From: Mesostigma viride
Taxonomy: Eukaryota > Streptophyta > Mesostigmatophyceae > Mesostigmatales > Mesostigmataceae
Direction of reading: 5' to 3'
Length of the DNA: 64,000 bases
NCBI GenBank assembly: GCA_009746045.1
Contig: RPFO01000050.1
Location: 4,777,228 to 4,841,227, forward strand
A program made the position numbers and the translations under genes. Under the pieces are notes generated by a model. The model was not told where the DNA came from. It saw nothing but the letters and a program-made list of their open reading frames with translations, and made no database searches. Positions 31,796 to 42,337 of this stretch are shown one piece after another. Position 1 is the first letter of the stretch; each line of letters begins with the position of its first letter.

Positions 31796-32940
31796 TGAGA
31801 ATGTTGCCTAATCCCGCTATTGTAATGTCAAAAAGGATGCATGTGCAATGGTAGTTGATGACCATCACAGTTGTCAAACTTAACCCCTAAATGGGCAGAA
31901 ATACTGCCAATGCATCGGCTGTAACTTCACAACTTTGCAAACCAGATGCCATCCAACCTACCCATATCCAATGGCTGTCCTTGGGGGCCAAGCATGTCCA
32001 TGAGTTGCTCTTCCGGTTGATACATCACAACCTTACATATATGCAGGGTAGGCCATGTATAACTACCGTCAAAGTCAGGGCGGTCAAGACGCGCGTTTTC
32101 AGTTTTGGTAGAATGTGCATTTTGAATCATGTTATGAGAGCTAGGCACCTACCACTTCAGGGATGATAAACAATTAGTTGCTGAGCAGTTTGAGCCATTG
32201 GGGTCATCACTTGGTTGGGTATACCAGCAGCTACACCCAGTACAGCCCATAGGGGTACCGTTGGTAAAAAGCAACCAAGGGGGTAGGGCTTGGCATGCTA
32301 CCTACTAATAAGGCCACCAACCATGCCATACAATACATTTCCCTTCCACAATGATGGGGAAACATAACTGCATCATCACACTGCCCTTACATGGCACCTA
32401 TGTGCAGCTGCCACCTTGTCCATGCACGTAGGTAACGTGGTACGGACACCCTACGCAAGGCATGCATTCTAGGAGGCAGCCACCAACAAACTAGTGATGT
32501 TAAGCCTATTTCAGCTTGCCCTAGCAAGGATAAACTAGGCCTAAGCTGCTATAGCTTGCCAGGTGATGGCCTGCAGCACACCTGGTGGCACATGCTGACA
32601 ATGGGAAGCTTCTACTCACCGGTTACATGCTTGATGATGCCACAGAGACCAGCCAACTGCCTCTCACTCATGCAATATGTGTGTGGGAAATGTATAACAA
32701 ACATATATGGAGGTATTCAAACCCATACAACCTCTAAAACTTATCACCATCACACTATGGCAGGTCAACTGACTGAGGGAGGCATCTATGAATGGTGTTT
32801 TAGGAAGGGGCCAGGCCATGGTCAAGAAAGAACATGAATAATGCAAAAAGAATGTGCTACACAAGCTAGAACGTATACCTAAACGTCATACGTCGACAAG
32901 GAAACGATAACTCAGCTTTACCTGGCGTGGCTGGCATTAC

Positions 32941-33253
32941 CTTAGCCCAGGCGGTGGCCGCATAATGGCGCATTGCGGCACACCAAAGTTGTGCAGCATG
33001 GTCGCTAGATTCGGCGATCTCTGGCCACCCTTGCAAGTTTACGACTACAAATCATCATAAAAAGTAAAAAGAAACCGATATATCCTTTAAAATACGCTGC
33101 TCGGATGCTTTCGTCAATTAGGACATGCCCGAAACGCGCTTTTTCTCTCATCGTCCACTTCGGCGTTTTCCCATGGGCGAATCCGCATGGCACGCAATGA
33201 TTTCGCGCTTCGGGTGGCAGCAATGGTCCATCTCCTTCGGCATTGTCCGCCAT
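32941..33253 (-). CDS. Harbinger second gene, Myb/SANT-like DNA-binding protein (partial)
   Basis: On the minus strand an ATG at 33253 opens MADNAEGDGPLLPPEARN, then KWTMREKARFGHVLIDESIR, which fits the first helix of a Myb/SANT-like domain as in the partner protein of PIF/Harbinger transposases. A GT-AG intron (33075-33045) joins to 33044-32941 in phase, giving GYIVVNLQGWPEIAES, and a donor GTAATG follows. Further exons are not resolved. Location within the TIRs supports the assignment. Confidence 0.6.
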
Positions 33254-33492
33254 GGCTGGCGACCGCGGGTCATCTTCCCCTTCCCCGCCGTCAGTGTTTT
33301 GGGTTTAATTGCCTGTAATTGCCTGATTGCCCGGGCACGGAGCTGGCGCCACGTCATCGACTTGGCGGGAACCACTCTACTTGCGGTCCAGACAGTTGAG
33401 TTTCGTATAGACTGAAATTTTTACCTCCGGACCCAATTTTCAGCTAAAAATGACCGGTTCGGTTTTAACTTAAAATCCGTATAGACCGGGCC

Positions 33493-34180
33493 TAAGTTTT
33501 CGTTGCTATCCAGCCGAGGTGGGTTCCTATAAGGGAGTGTGGGCGGTTCCGCTTACGGCACTGTAGATATTTTCCTGTTGACACTTGCCACCTCACTGAG
33601 ATTCGCTGGACTGTTCTTCTACTCCATGCAAAACGTTTTGATTGGGTATCAAAACAAGTAAAAAATAGACACTACTTGTAAACGGGAGCAACTTGAGGGT
33701 CTTTGAAAAACTGCGGACTAACCGTCCCAGCAGTCAAGCATCTCCTCCAGCGTAGTCACTAGCGAGCTGTGAAGCAACTCGGCTGGCCTGCCGAGTGCTT
33801 AAAAAAGCACGTGGCTTTTGGCTATGGCCAGCGTGATAAGCCCTGTTAAATAACGACATTAGCCTCGAAGCTAACGAGCTGACCTAGACGCCACCATATC
33901 CTTAGCATGCCAATCTTCAACAACGCAGCACAGTAAGCGGCATTGTCCACTGATTTGCTGCGTCTCGCAGGCCTACGTCTCGGTGTCTATTCCATAGAAT
34001 GTAACTAGCTAGCGCCTGCATATGTTTAATGAGACACTGACGGTTGAGGAGATTCTGACTAGGCTAAGGGTTTGCATTTGATGTCGCTGTTCCTATACTT
34101 GCAGTAGCTCGTTTTTAGGTGCCCGTCTATTGCTGGCTGTGGGGACGGCCCATTAAAGTTAGAGATCAACGGTTGCCATC
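33493..34180. other. Upstream region of CYB5D1
   Basis: No gene seen. It holds the second copy of the 33-bp repeat (33537-33569). Confidence 0.5.
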
Positions 34181-37100
34181 ATGGGGGTTGGCAAGAGAGA
34201 TGTCCTGTTCGAAACATGTTACGAAAGGGTACTGAAAAAGAACAATGCAGTGGATATGGGTGACATTACCTACATGAAAAACACGCTTAATCCCTCAAAA
34301 CCGCCGGCAGAGGCTGCCGGGATCCTGGAATGGATAGAGGTACGGGATGTCGCTGTCGTCAGTGCCCTACCGGGATTCTTTTATGCATGGCTCCTTCGCT
34401 AGTTCTTGCAAGTGGCAGTGGTTGCCCTCAGGTCACGAAAACACATGGCGCATAGGCGCATGTACTTGGTACTCATAGCAAAGAATTCCTAGTCAGCCAC
34501 TTTGAAGAGGAGGACTTTGTCCGGAAGCATCAGCCCATTTCTAACCGTCCAGTCTACGTTGGCAGTGTGCCATTTAAGATGCTGGAAATAAGCGGATTCA
34601 AATTTGCTGATCGATGCGGTCCCGAATAAAGTGTGTTCTTGCACCATGCACCCGCATCCACCTGGTCATTATCAGACATGACATGAAATCATGTGCTGGG
34701 AGCTTGGGGTACCACCCTGTACAGGTGGCCGTTTTCATTCGATGTTTCTGCGATTCCTGGTGGCCGGGGCATGAAGTTGGCACGTTTATCCATGTCCGTG
34801 GCTTGCCCAAAGGCCCCCCGCCCCTCTTACGTGCGGAGCAGGGCTGCTAGTGCCAGTCTCCATCGCACCCCAGCCGTTCTGCACACATCACACATGCCCA
34901 CCCTTCGTCCACCCCCTTGTCCACCCTCATGTCCAGAATAACCCGAGCATGAAGGTGACCAAGAAGGAGTATACGCAGGCGCTGGTGCTGCTCAGCGCCA
35001 ACATGGACGACAGCGAGGTGGAGGAGAAGGTGGCCGCGGTCATGAAGGGGATGGCGCAGGGGGACCCTGGCATGGGATCCAAGTACCATGAGCTGGCGCG
35101 CATACAGGTAGGAACACTGCTGCCACGTGGCACCGCCGCATCGTCTGGCCGTGCTCATGTCTCGAGATGTGTGCCGTGTCTTCTTTATGGACGCAGGCTG
35201 CGTGGATGCGGCATGTGGCGGTCTCAATAGTTGAACACCACGTGGGAGTCTCGGCATATCCTCAGAGAATGACCTCATTGCGCCCTGCCATGCCATGATA
35301 CTCTCGTCAGAATGGCTGTACTATGTCATCAGTGCCTCCCTCCCTCCCTCCCTCCCTCCCTCCCTCCCTCCCTCCCTCCCTCCCTCCCTCCCTCCCTCCC
35401 TCCCTCCCTCCCTCCCTCCCTCCCTCCCTCCTCCCTCCCTCCCTCCCTCCCTCCCCTCCCCCTCCCTCCCTCCCTCCCTCCCTCCCTCCCTCCCTCCCTC
35501 CCTCCCTCCCTCCCTCCCTCCCTCCCTCCCTCCCTCCCTCCCTCCCTCCCTCCCTCCCTCCCTCCCTCCCTCCCTCCCTCCCTCCCTCCTCCCTCCCTCC
35601 CTCCCTCCCTCCCTCCCTCCCTCCCTCCCTCCCTCCCTCCCTCCCTCCCTCCCTCCCTCCCTCCCTCCCTCCCTCCCTCCCTCCCTCCCTCCTCCCTCCC
35701 TCCCTCCCTCCTCCCTCCCTCCCTCCCTCCCTCCCTCCCTCCCTCCCTCCCTCCCTCCCTCCCTCCTCCCTCCCTCCCTCCCTCCCTCCCTCCCTCCCTC
35801 CCTCCTCCCTCCCTCCCTCCCTCCCTCCCTCCTCCCTCCCTCCCTCCCTCCCTCCCTCCCTCCCTCCCTCCCTCCCTCCCTCCCTCCCTCCCTCCCTCCC
35901 TCCCCCCTTCCCCCCGATTCGCCTACTGGTTGCATGCATTCTGCGCATTACCTTGTGCTCACATCCACATCCACACACGCGCGCGTGTCGGCCACTCCTC
36001 GCACCCCATCCATCCCGCACCGCATACGTTGCTGCAATGTTCCCCACTGGCAGGAGCTGGTGCGTGCGCAGGTGGACTCCAAGCCGCCAAAGAAGAGCTA
36101 CTACACGCCCGCCGAGGTGCAGCTGCACGCACGTGCGGACGACTGCTGGGTGTCTTTCCTGGGCCACGTGTATGACCTGACGCCGCTGGTGGCGGACGTG
36201 CGGCACGAGGGCGTGCTCATCACGCCCATCCTCAAGGAGGCCGGGGGGGACATCTCGCACTGGTTTGACGCCAAGACGGGGGATGTCGCGCGCCGGGTAG
36301 ACCCTGTCACCAACCTGGACGTACCCTACACGCCGCAGGGACGCTTCGTGCACGTGCCGCCGCCCGTAAGTGCACGACGCGGCAGCGCGGATGCTGTGTG
36401 CAGGCCCACAGTGCCCCGCTACGCATGTCACCATGTGGATGTTGCTTCTCACTTTGCTGGCATGTCTAGGACAGGCATGATGCTGCTTGATTACGGTTCC
36501 TGGGACGGCCGGCGTGTCTAGTCCAGGTGCTAGAGCACGGAACCCTGTGTAATTAATAAATTAATTAATTAATTAATTAATTAATTAATTAATTAATTAA
36601 TTAATTAATTAATTAATTAAACTCGTGCTCCCGTTGGGGAGTCACGGAGCACCGAAGTGCTTTTAATCCCTGAGTGTGCACAACAGGAGAAAGGGCAGAG
36701 ACCCCCAGTCTCCTTCATGCCTAAGGCATGCCACCTGTGGCATTGGCAGAGCATTGTCCTGGTGTGCAACGCAGTGTGGGCGGTGTGCAGGTGGCAGCCG
36801 TGCTGCGTGTGGTCCCTATCCTACCATGGTGGGTGGAACAGCGCAAGCCTCGTGGTACTGACAAGCTGCAGCGTGCGTTTGCCTGTCGCTTGGGTCGCAG
36901 GAGCCCATGAGTAACTGGAGCACCAACTTCAAGCTGCCCTGGTGGCGCGACCCGCAGTACCTGATTGGCCGGCTGTCCAAGAAGACGCGCCGCATCCGCA
37001 TCAAGAACGTGATGACGGGGCAGGAGGACATGATGGAGGTAGGGGGGGCAGGGGGCATGATGGAGGTAGGACGGGGCAGGGGGCATGATGGAGGTATGCT

Positions 37101-37940
37101 GGGGCAGGGGGCATGATGGAGGTATGCTGGGGCAGGGGGCATGATGGAGGTATGCTGGGGCAGGGGGCATGATGGAGGTATGCGGGGCAGGGGGCATGAT
37201 GGAGGTAGGACGGGGCAGGGGGCATCATGGAGGTAGGGAGGGGCAGGGGGCATGATGGAGGTATGCGGGGCAGGGGGCATGATGGAGGTAGGACGGGGCA
37301 GGGGGCATGATGGAGGTAGGACGGGGCAGGGGGCATCATGGAGGTAGGGAGGGGCAAGGGGCATCATGGAGGTAGGGCGGGGCAGGAGGACATGATGGAG
37401 TTCTGGGCAGCAAGTGCGGCCACAGAATGCATGCGCAGGCGCAATGGCAGAACGTCAGCATTGGATGGTAACGGTTCATTCTTTTTGCCATTGTAGACAG
37501 TGTCAAGGCCATGTTGACATCTCCTTGTACAGAATAGCAGGCCCTGAATGCTCTACCCGTCCTGTGCTGATAGTGCCCATGCATGAACAAAGCGATATGA
37601 AGGGGTGTAAGCAAAATTAAGAGCTTACACCCCTTTGCACATGCTGCTGGCCCATGAACTCTTCTGTATCGCGCCCCAGGTGCCGACGGAGGAGACGGTG
37701 GAGGAGCTGCGGGAGCGCTACCTGGACCGCAACTGGCACGCGCGCAGTTACACATGGAAGGCGATGATCAAGCGGCACGAGGGCGACGAGTACGAGTTCG
37801 AGCCGCTGGACATGTCGCTCACGCTGGACCAGAACGGGATCAAGGACGAGGGCGACGCGTTCAGCGACCTGTCCATCCCTGACGACTACTTCATCCCCGT
37901 CATCCATCTCTACTACAATGATGACCTGTCCGTTGCATGA
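34181..37940 (+). CDS. CYB5D1: Cytochrome b5 domain-containing protein 1 (346 aa, five exons)
   Basis: Exons 34181-34339, 34937-35107, 36054-36365, 36901-37038, 37680-37940; GT-AG junctions, all phase 0, total 1041 nt. From aa about 125 the protein follows CYB5D1: YYTPAEVQLHARADDCWVSF, LGHVYDLTPL, DISHWFDAKTGDV, GRFVHVPPP, PWWRDPQYLIGRLSKKTRRI, ARSYTWK, LTLDQNGIKDE and the end IPVIHLYYNDDL. In animals and algae CYB5D1 is a ciliary haem-binding protein linked to radial spokes. The first about 120 residues (exons 1-2, starting MGVGKRDVLFETC and containing KEYTQALVLLSANMDDSEVE) have no counterpart in the human protein as I know it. Intron 2 holds a long CCCT microsatellite, intron 3 a 3'-hairpin repeat and intron 4 a splice-donor minisatellite. 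Confidence 0.93.
35336..35903. repeat. (CCCT)n microsatellite in intron 2 of CYB5D1, about 570 bp
   Basis: TCCC units with occasional CTC or CCCCT interruptions. Pro/Ser/Leu and Gly/Arg/Glu frames through it are artefacts. Confidence 0.98.
36551..36745 (-). repeat. 3'-hairpin repeat with (TTAA)n tail in intron 3 of CYB5D1
   Basis: In minus orientation GGTCTCTGCCCTTTCTCCTG..TTAAAAGCACTTCGGTGCTC is followed by the hairpin (CTCCCC/AACGGGAG), ACGAGTT and a 70-bp TTAA array at 36551-36620. It is the same family as 18740-18875 and 61480-61655. Confidence 0.9.
37016..37402 (+). repeat. 27/28-bp minisatellite made of the exon 4 splice donor (CYB5D1)
   Basis: Exon 4 ends GGGGCAGGAGGACATGATGGAG before GTAGGG in four pieces: GGGGCAGG, AGGACATG, ATGGAG and the donor. 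The intron then repeats GGCATGATGGAGGTAGGACG or GGTATGC(T)GGGGCAGGG variants about 12 more times. The last copy regains the exon form GGCAGGAGGACATGATGGAG before TTCTGGG, so the array has exon-like ends on both sides. Confidence 0.95.
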
Positions 37941-39218
37941 GCAGGTGCCTTGCTAGCAATCACCATGAATCGCCGTTGTTGCTATACATTGAAAGATAAA
38001 CCATTCGGCCTTTGTCATTCGTAAAATGAATTCACAGGGCTTGCAGTTGAGCCTTAGACGTGCGTTTTATTGCCAAATGAAGTTTGCAAGTCAAAGTACA
38101 GAAAGTCGTTCACTCCGACTTCCAAGCTTCTGAAGTAGGTGATTGGCACAGAACCAATGGTCTTCATGCTGCGCACATAGCGCAAGCTCCAATGACCTTT
38201 CACATCGCAAGTAGAATGTACAGTAGAGCATTTCATCATGGTTGCAGATCATCGAAACGTCATCAGTATGCGATGGTGATTGAGCTGGCCACTGGGTATC
38301 GACCCTGGTGGGAGGGAGATCCCGGGAACCATGGTCGCTCAAACTACGAATTCTCCTGACCCTATGTCCAATGGCGTTTGCCTCACCATACTCCAGCAAT
38401 GACCTCATAAAGTTGCTATATTATTCCTTTTCTCTCTTCTTCAATTTACTTGCTTATTATTTTAATTTATTTTGAAGGGTTTCAATTATTTAAGCAGTTT
38501 TACTGTCTGTTGTTAGTTAGTTTTTATTCCTGAAGTTTGTTGCTATCCCTTTCCATCCACTGCACACAGGATCAGCCCCGGCCTTCGTCTGTCCTCCCTC
38601 CATGCAGTTCGAGTCCTACAGACAGTCACATGGCTTCCGCGTTCCTCGCGCCTTTCTTCTCAGACGACTATCCTAGTCCTTACACGACGTCGGACCGCCC
38701 GGCCGTGCGTCCACGAATAGTTGTCTAACTTCACTGAGCGTATGCACAAGTCTGAAAATTCATGCAGTCTATATATGACCCTTGATTGTAAGGGCAAATG
38801 ATATCAACACGCTATTCTGCAAGACTCTGTAGTACGAATGCTGGTTAGAAATGTTACACGGACTGCAGTGCTTGGCCACTCTGGTTGTCTCATTGATAAA
38901 GGTGATGACATTGAGAAAAAAATGAAGTGCAGGGGAAAGAGCAACCATTTGGTTGGCTGCTCAACCACGTATCAGGTAATCAGCATTTGCGCAAATGCCG
39001 TTTTCCTCAACAAACAGATCCTCAAGAAACATTTGAAACAGGCGGGCTACCGCTGAGGTGAATGAAAACTGTGCTGGACCTGGCATAACCGAGCAAAATA
39101 CTCCCAAAGAATTACTCATACATCCACGAAGGAACTAAAAGTGCCTCGCGGCAATCCGCCCAAGTTTATGCCTTCCAATTGATAAGTATCGACTCGCTGA
39201 CGCGGCTGCGCCCACGCG
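37941..39218. other. Intergenic between convergent CYB5D1 and YjbQ genes
   Basis: No recognised gene. A short plus-strand frame after a possible acceptor (CTGCACACAG at about 38570) reads to MASAFLAPFFSDDYPSPYTT and a stop at 38729, but has no known relative. I give it no gene call. Confidence 0.4.
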
Positions 39219-41282
39219 TCAACTCGCCGAGCCCACAACGGAGCACACGATCTGCCGGCTGTGGCCGCCACCCCAACCGCCACTGTTCCGGTGTTCGCAC
39301 AGCAGGATGCCCTGGCCCTCCGCTAACTGTAACTTGCCACCATGGATGGGGATGGTGACCGACGCGCCGAAGAGGGAGGACTTGACGTGGCCGGGCATGT
39401 CGTCCGGTCCCTCGTACGTGTGCTTAAAAAACTCCTGGTTCCATGCCTCAGGGACCACCTGGTTGAGCGCCGCCTCGAGCCGCGCACCGCTCTTCTCCTC
39501 GTTCACGGTAAGCGACGCGGATGTATGCTGGATGAAGCAGCACAGCAGGCCCGCGCCGGTGCACCGCGCCACGTCCTTTGCCACCGCCGCCAGAACCTTG
39601 TCCGTGATGGGGTGGCAGCCGCGCGAGGGGGCGGTCACTGTAACAGTGGCCTGGCTGGTGACCGCCTTGGGGTCGCTCAGCGAGGGCACCAGCAGTGTGG
39701 CCACCACGTCGCGGCTGTGGCCCGTGCCGTACCCACCCACATTGCGGTGCTCGTTTAGGTACAGCCCCTGCCAGGTGCCCAGCAGCGGGCGGCCGCCGCG
39801 CCCCACGGGCAGCGTCACGCTCGGCCCCACCAGCGTGCTCTTGACGTGCGCGGGCATGTCGTCCTCGCCCTCGTCCACGTGTTCGAACAGCGAGTGGGAC
39901 CAGGCGTCGGGGCAGATGTGGTTGAGCGCCGCCTGCGGGTTGGTAGAGGGGATGGGCGGGTGGACAGCCCTGTGTGGTGCGTTAGAGTGGGTCCGTGGGT
40001 AGGCAAGCGTGTGTGGCGAGGGCATAGTCCACGCTTGCCGGCTGTATTGCTCAACAGGCAGGAAATGGACGGGAAGTGCACGGGTCAGTAGTCGATGACT
40101 TATTGTGGAGTAGATGGGGCAGGTGCGGTGTAGTCGATGACAAACCACACCACCCCAACCAGCGCGCATAGAGGACGAAACACTCAACACTCTTAACCAC
40201 TAGTACTAGCACACCCCCCCACCTCCATGTCGGAGCGCACGGTCGCATCCGCGTTCTCGTTGATCGTCAGCGACGCGCTCGTGTGGAGGATGAAGAAGTT
40301 GGCCAGGCCAATCGCGTCGCCCTGCGCCTGCGGCAGCGCACTCATTAACTCCCGCGTCAGCAGGTGGCAACCGCGCTTGCTCGCGTTGATCGTGGACCGT
40401 CGTGTGAGCTTGACGTCGGCCAGGGGCGCTGCGGTGACCACCAGTTCGCGCCCGCCCTCGCCGCAGCCCTCCCACTCGAAGAAGTAGAGACCCTGCCAGG
40501 TGCCCAGGGCCAACTTCCCGTCGTGGATGGGTATGTTCAGGCCGACACCCACCAGGGACGTCTTCTCCAGCCCCCTGTCTCCCCCCGGCCCCGCGATCTT
40601 GTCGAGCGCGGCCATCATGTCGGAGCGCACGAGCGGGTCGGCGTTCTCGTTGATAGACAGCGCGCCGCGGCCCTTGACAAACACGTGGGCCCACCCAGCC
40701 TTGATGTCCTTAATGCCAGGCACCGCCTCCGCCACCTTGCCCGTAATCAGATAGGCTCCCGCCTTCTTGGGAAACACGGTGATCGTGTTCTGCAGGAACA
40801 GCCCGCCGTCTGTCTTCATCGCCGCAGGATCCCTGGTCTCGGCGGCCAGCGACGCGCAGATGAGGTCGGCACGGCCTGCCTTCCTGTGAAATACACGAGC
40901 TGGACGACGCGCAGGCAGGTGCAAGCAGTTCGCTGGCCGCTCGTCACAAGAAAGATCGTAGGATGGCCACATGAGCCTACTGATAGGTGATTTGAATATT
41001 AGTATCCAATTCATGTCAGCGCAGCGGGAGTGGGTGGCAAAATTTCATGGTAATTGCGCTGACTTCAAACAAGCCAGTGGGTAAGCACTGATTACCTGCT
41101 TGGCCTCGAGAGCGAAGGCCTTGGAATGACCCTTGCAGGCACTTGTGAGGAGCAGGGGGCCAAGCGCTCTGCGAACGTGATGCAGCCCCTGCACCGGGTC
41201 TTACTTTGGTGGCATGGCCGTCGATAGCAAGGTTGCAGAGGAGGGCGAGCTGGGTTGTCACGTGAGCGTTTAGGCTGTGCAT
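39219..41282 (-). CDS. yjbQ: Protein with three fused YjbQ/UPF0047 domains (494 aa, four exons)
   Basis: Exons on the minus strand: 41282-41205, 41131-41096, 40879-40223, 39932-39219; phase 0 throughout, 1485 nt. Domain 2 (about aa 196-340) is canonical, with LHTSASLTINENADATVRSD, EGEDDMPAHVKS, GTWQGLYLNEHR and GHSRDVV. Domain 3 (about 350-490) keeps IQHTSASLTVNE, EGPDDMPGHVKSS and LCEHRNSGG but has AEGQG for GTWQG and lost the NADATVRSDM segment. Domain 1 (about 67-186) has FVKGRGALSINENADPLVRS in place of the HTSAS box and lacks DDMPxH. Bacterial YjbQ has thiamin-phosphate synthase side activity in vitro; the cellular role is unsettled. Exons 1-2 rest on splice signals only and are the weakest part. 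The acceptor of exon 3 could lie 4 bases upstream, but only the chosen one keeps frame. Confidence 0.9.
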
Positions 41283-42337
41283 GCCCGGCTTCCCACCAGC
41301 GTCGCAGCGGGCAAGCAAAGCTGCTGCACGTTAATGGGGGGCCTTATTCCTTTCCCAAGGACGTTGTAAAACCAGGAAACGTGCACAGGAATTAGAGAAG
41401 CCGCTCGTTCCCGGTTATCAGATTAATACCTTCCCGCCCAATGCGAATTAAAGCTCAATATCACTACCGGAGAAAATGCCCTGGTTACGAGGAATTGGCG
41501 TAATTGACGTCGTGTGATAACTAGGTATGGACCTACCATGGATCTACCACCAGTGCATCTATTGGTGAAGGTGTGAGGAACTTTTCGTGATACAGTATTA
41601 CCTGATCACCTTATTTTCCGGTGAAATGGGTGTTTTTTTGGTTAGATATACCAGTAAGTTAACCCAGGTAGGCCACCTGATCACCTTAATTCACCTCGAG
41701 TGGTCCCATGTGGCAGCATAAGGATGACGCCACGAATTGTCTCGAATTGTTCAGTTGGAATGCCTTCCGGTGAAATGGGTGTTAGTTTATTTCCATATAA
41801 CAGTTAAGGTGACCCAGGTATGCCAAAAATAGCCTGAAATGCCTAGTTTTGCCTAAATTGGGGTGCCCGCATTAATAAGGCGCGCCCTGCGACCAAGGTA
41901 GCCAGTAGTTGGAATGCCTTCATACTGTAGCCGTAACTTCCTGATCCGCACGATTGTGAACTTGCCAACTTGGTTGCGCATCGACTTGGCCGGACTGTAA
42001 TATTCAAAAACTTTCAACAGGCTTTTACTTGCTTGCCGGCAGGCCCAGTGGGTGCAAGGTGCCTCCAGCTCAGCGTGGATTCTGGCAAGGCGTGCCCCGG
42101 TGGCCGACACCCCTTTTCGGCTTTTCCACACTGCCCGCGCGCACGCGAGCGAACAGCTCATCACGTCGCTGCCCGCAGTTAGGCGACGTTCGTCATTCTT
42201 TTAGCTACACCGGGGGCAGAGCGCAAACGTACTGCCCGTCGGCAGCGGCCTTGCGCATTTTGGGCCGCCGTGTCAGAATTTCCTAGGGCGCAGGGCCAGG
42301 AAAGACTTTATGAGGTTAAGAGGTAGCTAGCCCTCTC
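41283..42337. promoter_or_regulatory. Divergent promoter region between YjbQ and PEPCK genes
   Basis: No coding evidence. A diverged direct repeat of about 60 bp, TTCCGGTGAAATGGGTGTT..ACCCAGGTA(G/T)GCC, occurs at about 41617-41675 and 41766-41822. Core promoter elements cannot be assigned by eye. Confidence 0.5.

Larger units (their letters stand above)
30088..33492. mobile_element. PIF/Harbinger DNA transposon, 3.4 kb, with TAA target duplication
   Basis: The ends are inverted repeats: left GGCCCGGTCTATACGGAC, right (reverse complement) GGCCCGGTCTATACGGAT. TAA precedes 30088 and follows 33492, the 3-bp TWA-type duplication of PIF/Harbinger elements. Inside are a DDE transposase on the plus strand and a Myb/SANT-like second gene on the minus strand, the normal two-gene content. 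It also contains a seven-copy minisatellite. It lies between the head-to-head LRR and CYB5D1 genes. Confidence 0.93.

Noticed and set aside
35295-36521. 408-aa Pro/Ser/Leu frame and the 381-aa Gly/Arg/Glu frame opposite
   Set aside because: They run through the CCCT array in intron 2; the true CYB5D1 exons are spliced around it.
39307-40990. Plus-strand frames of 231 and 208 aa opposite the YjbQ gene
   Set aside because: Antisense shadows of the YjbQ exons.
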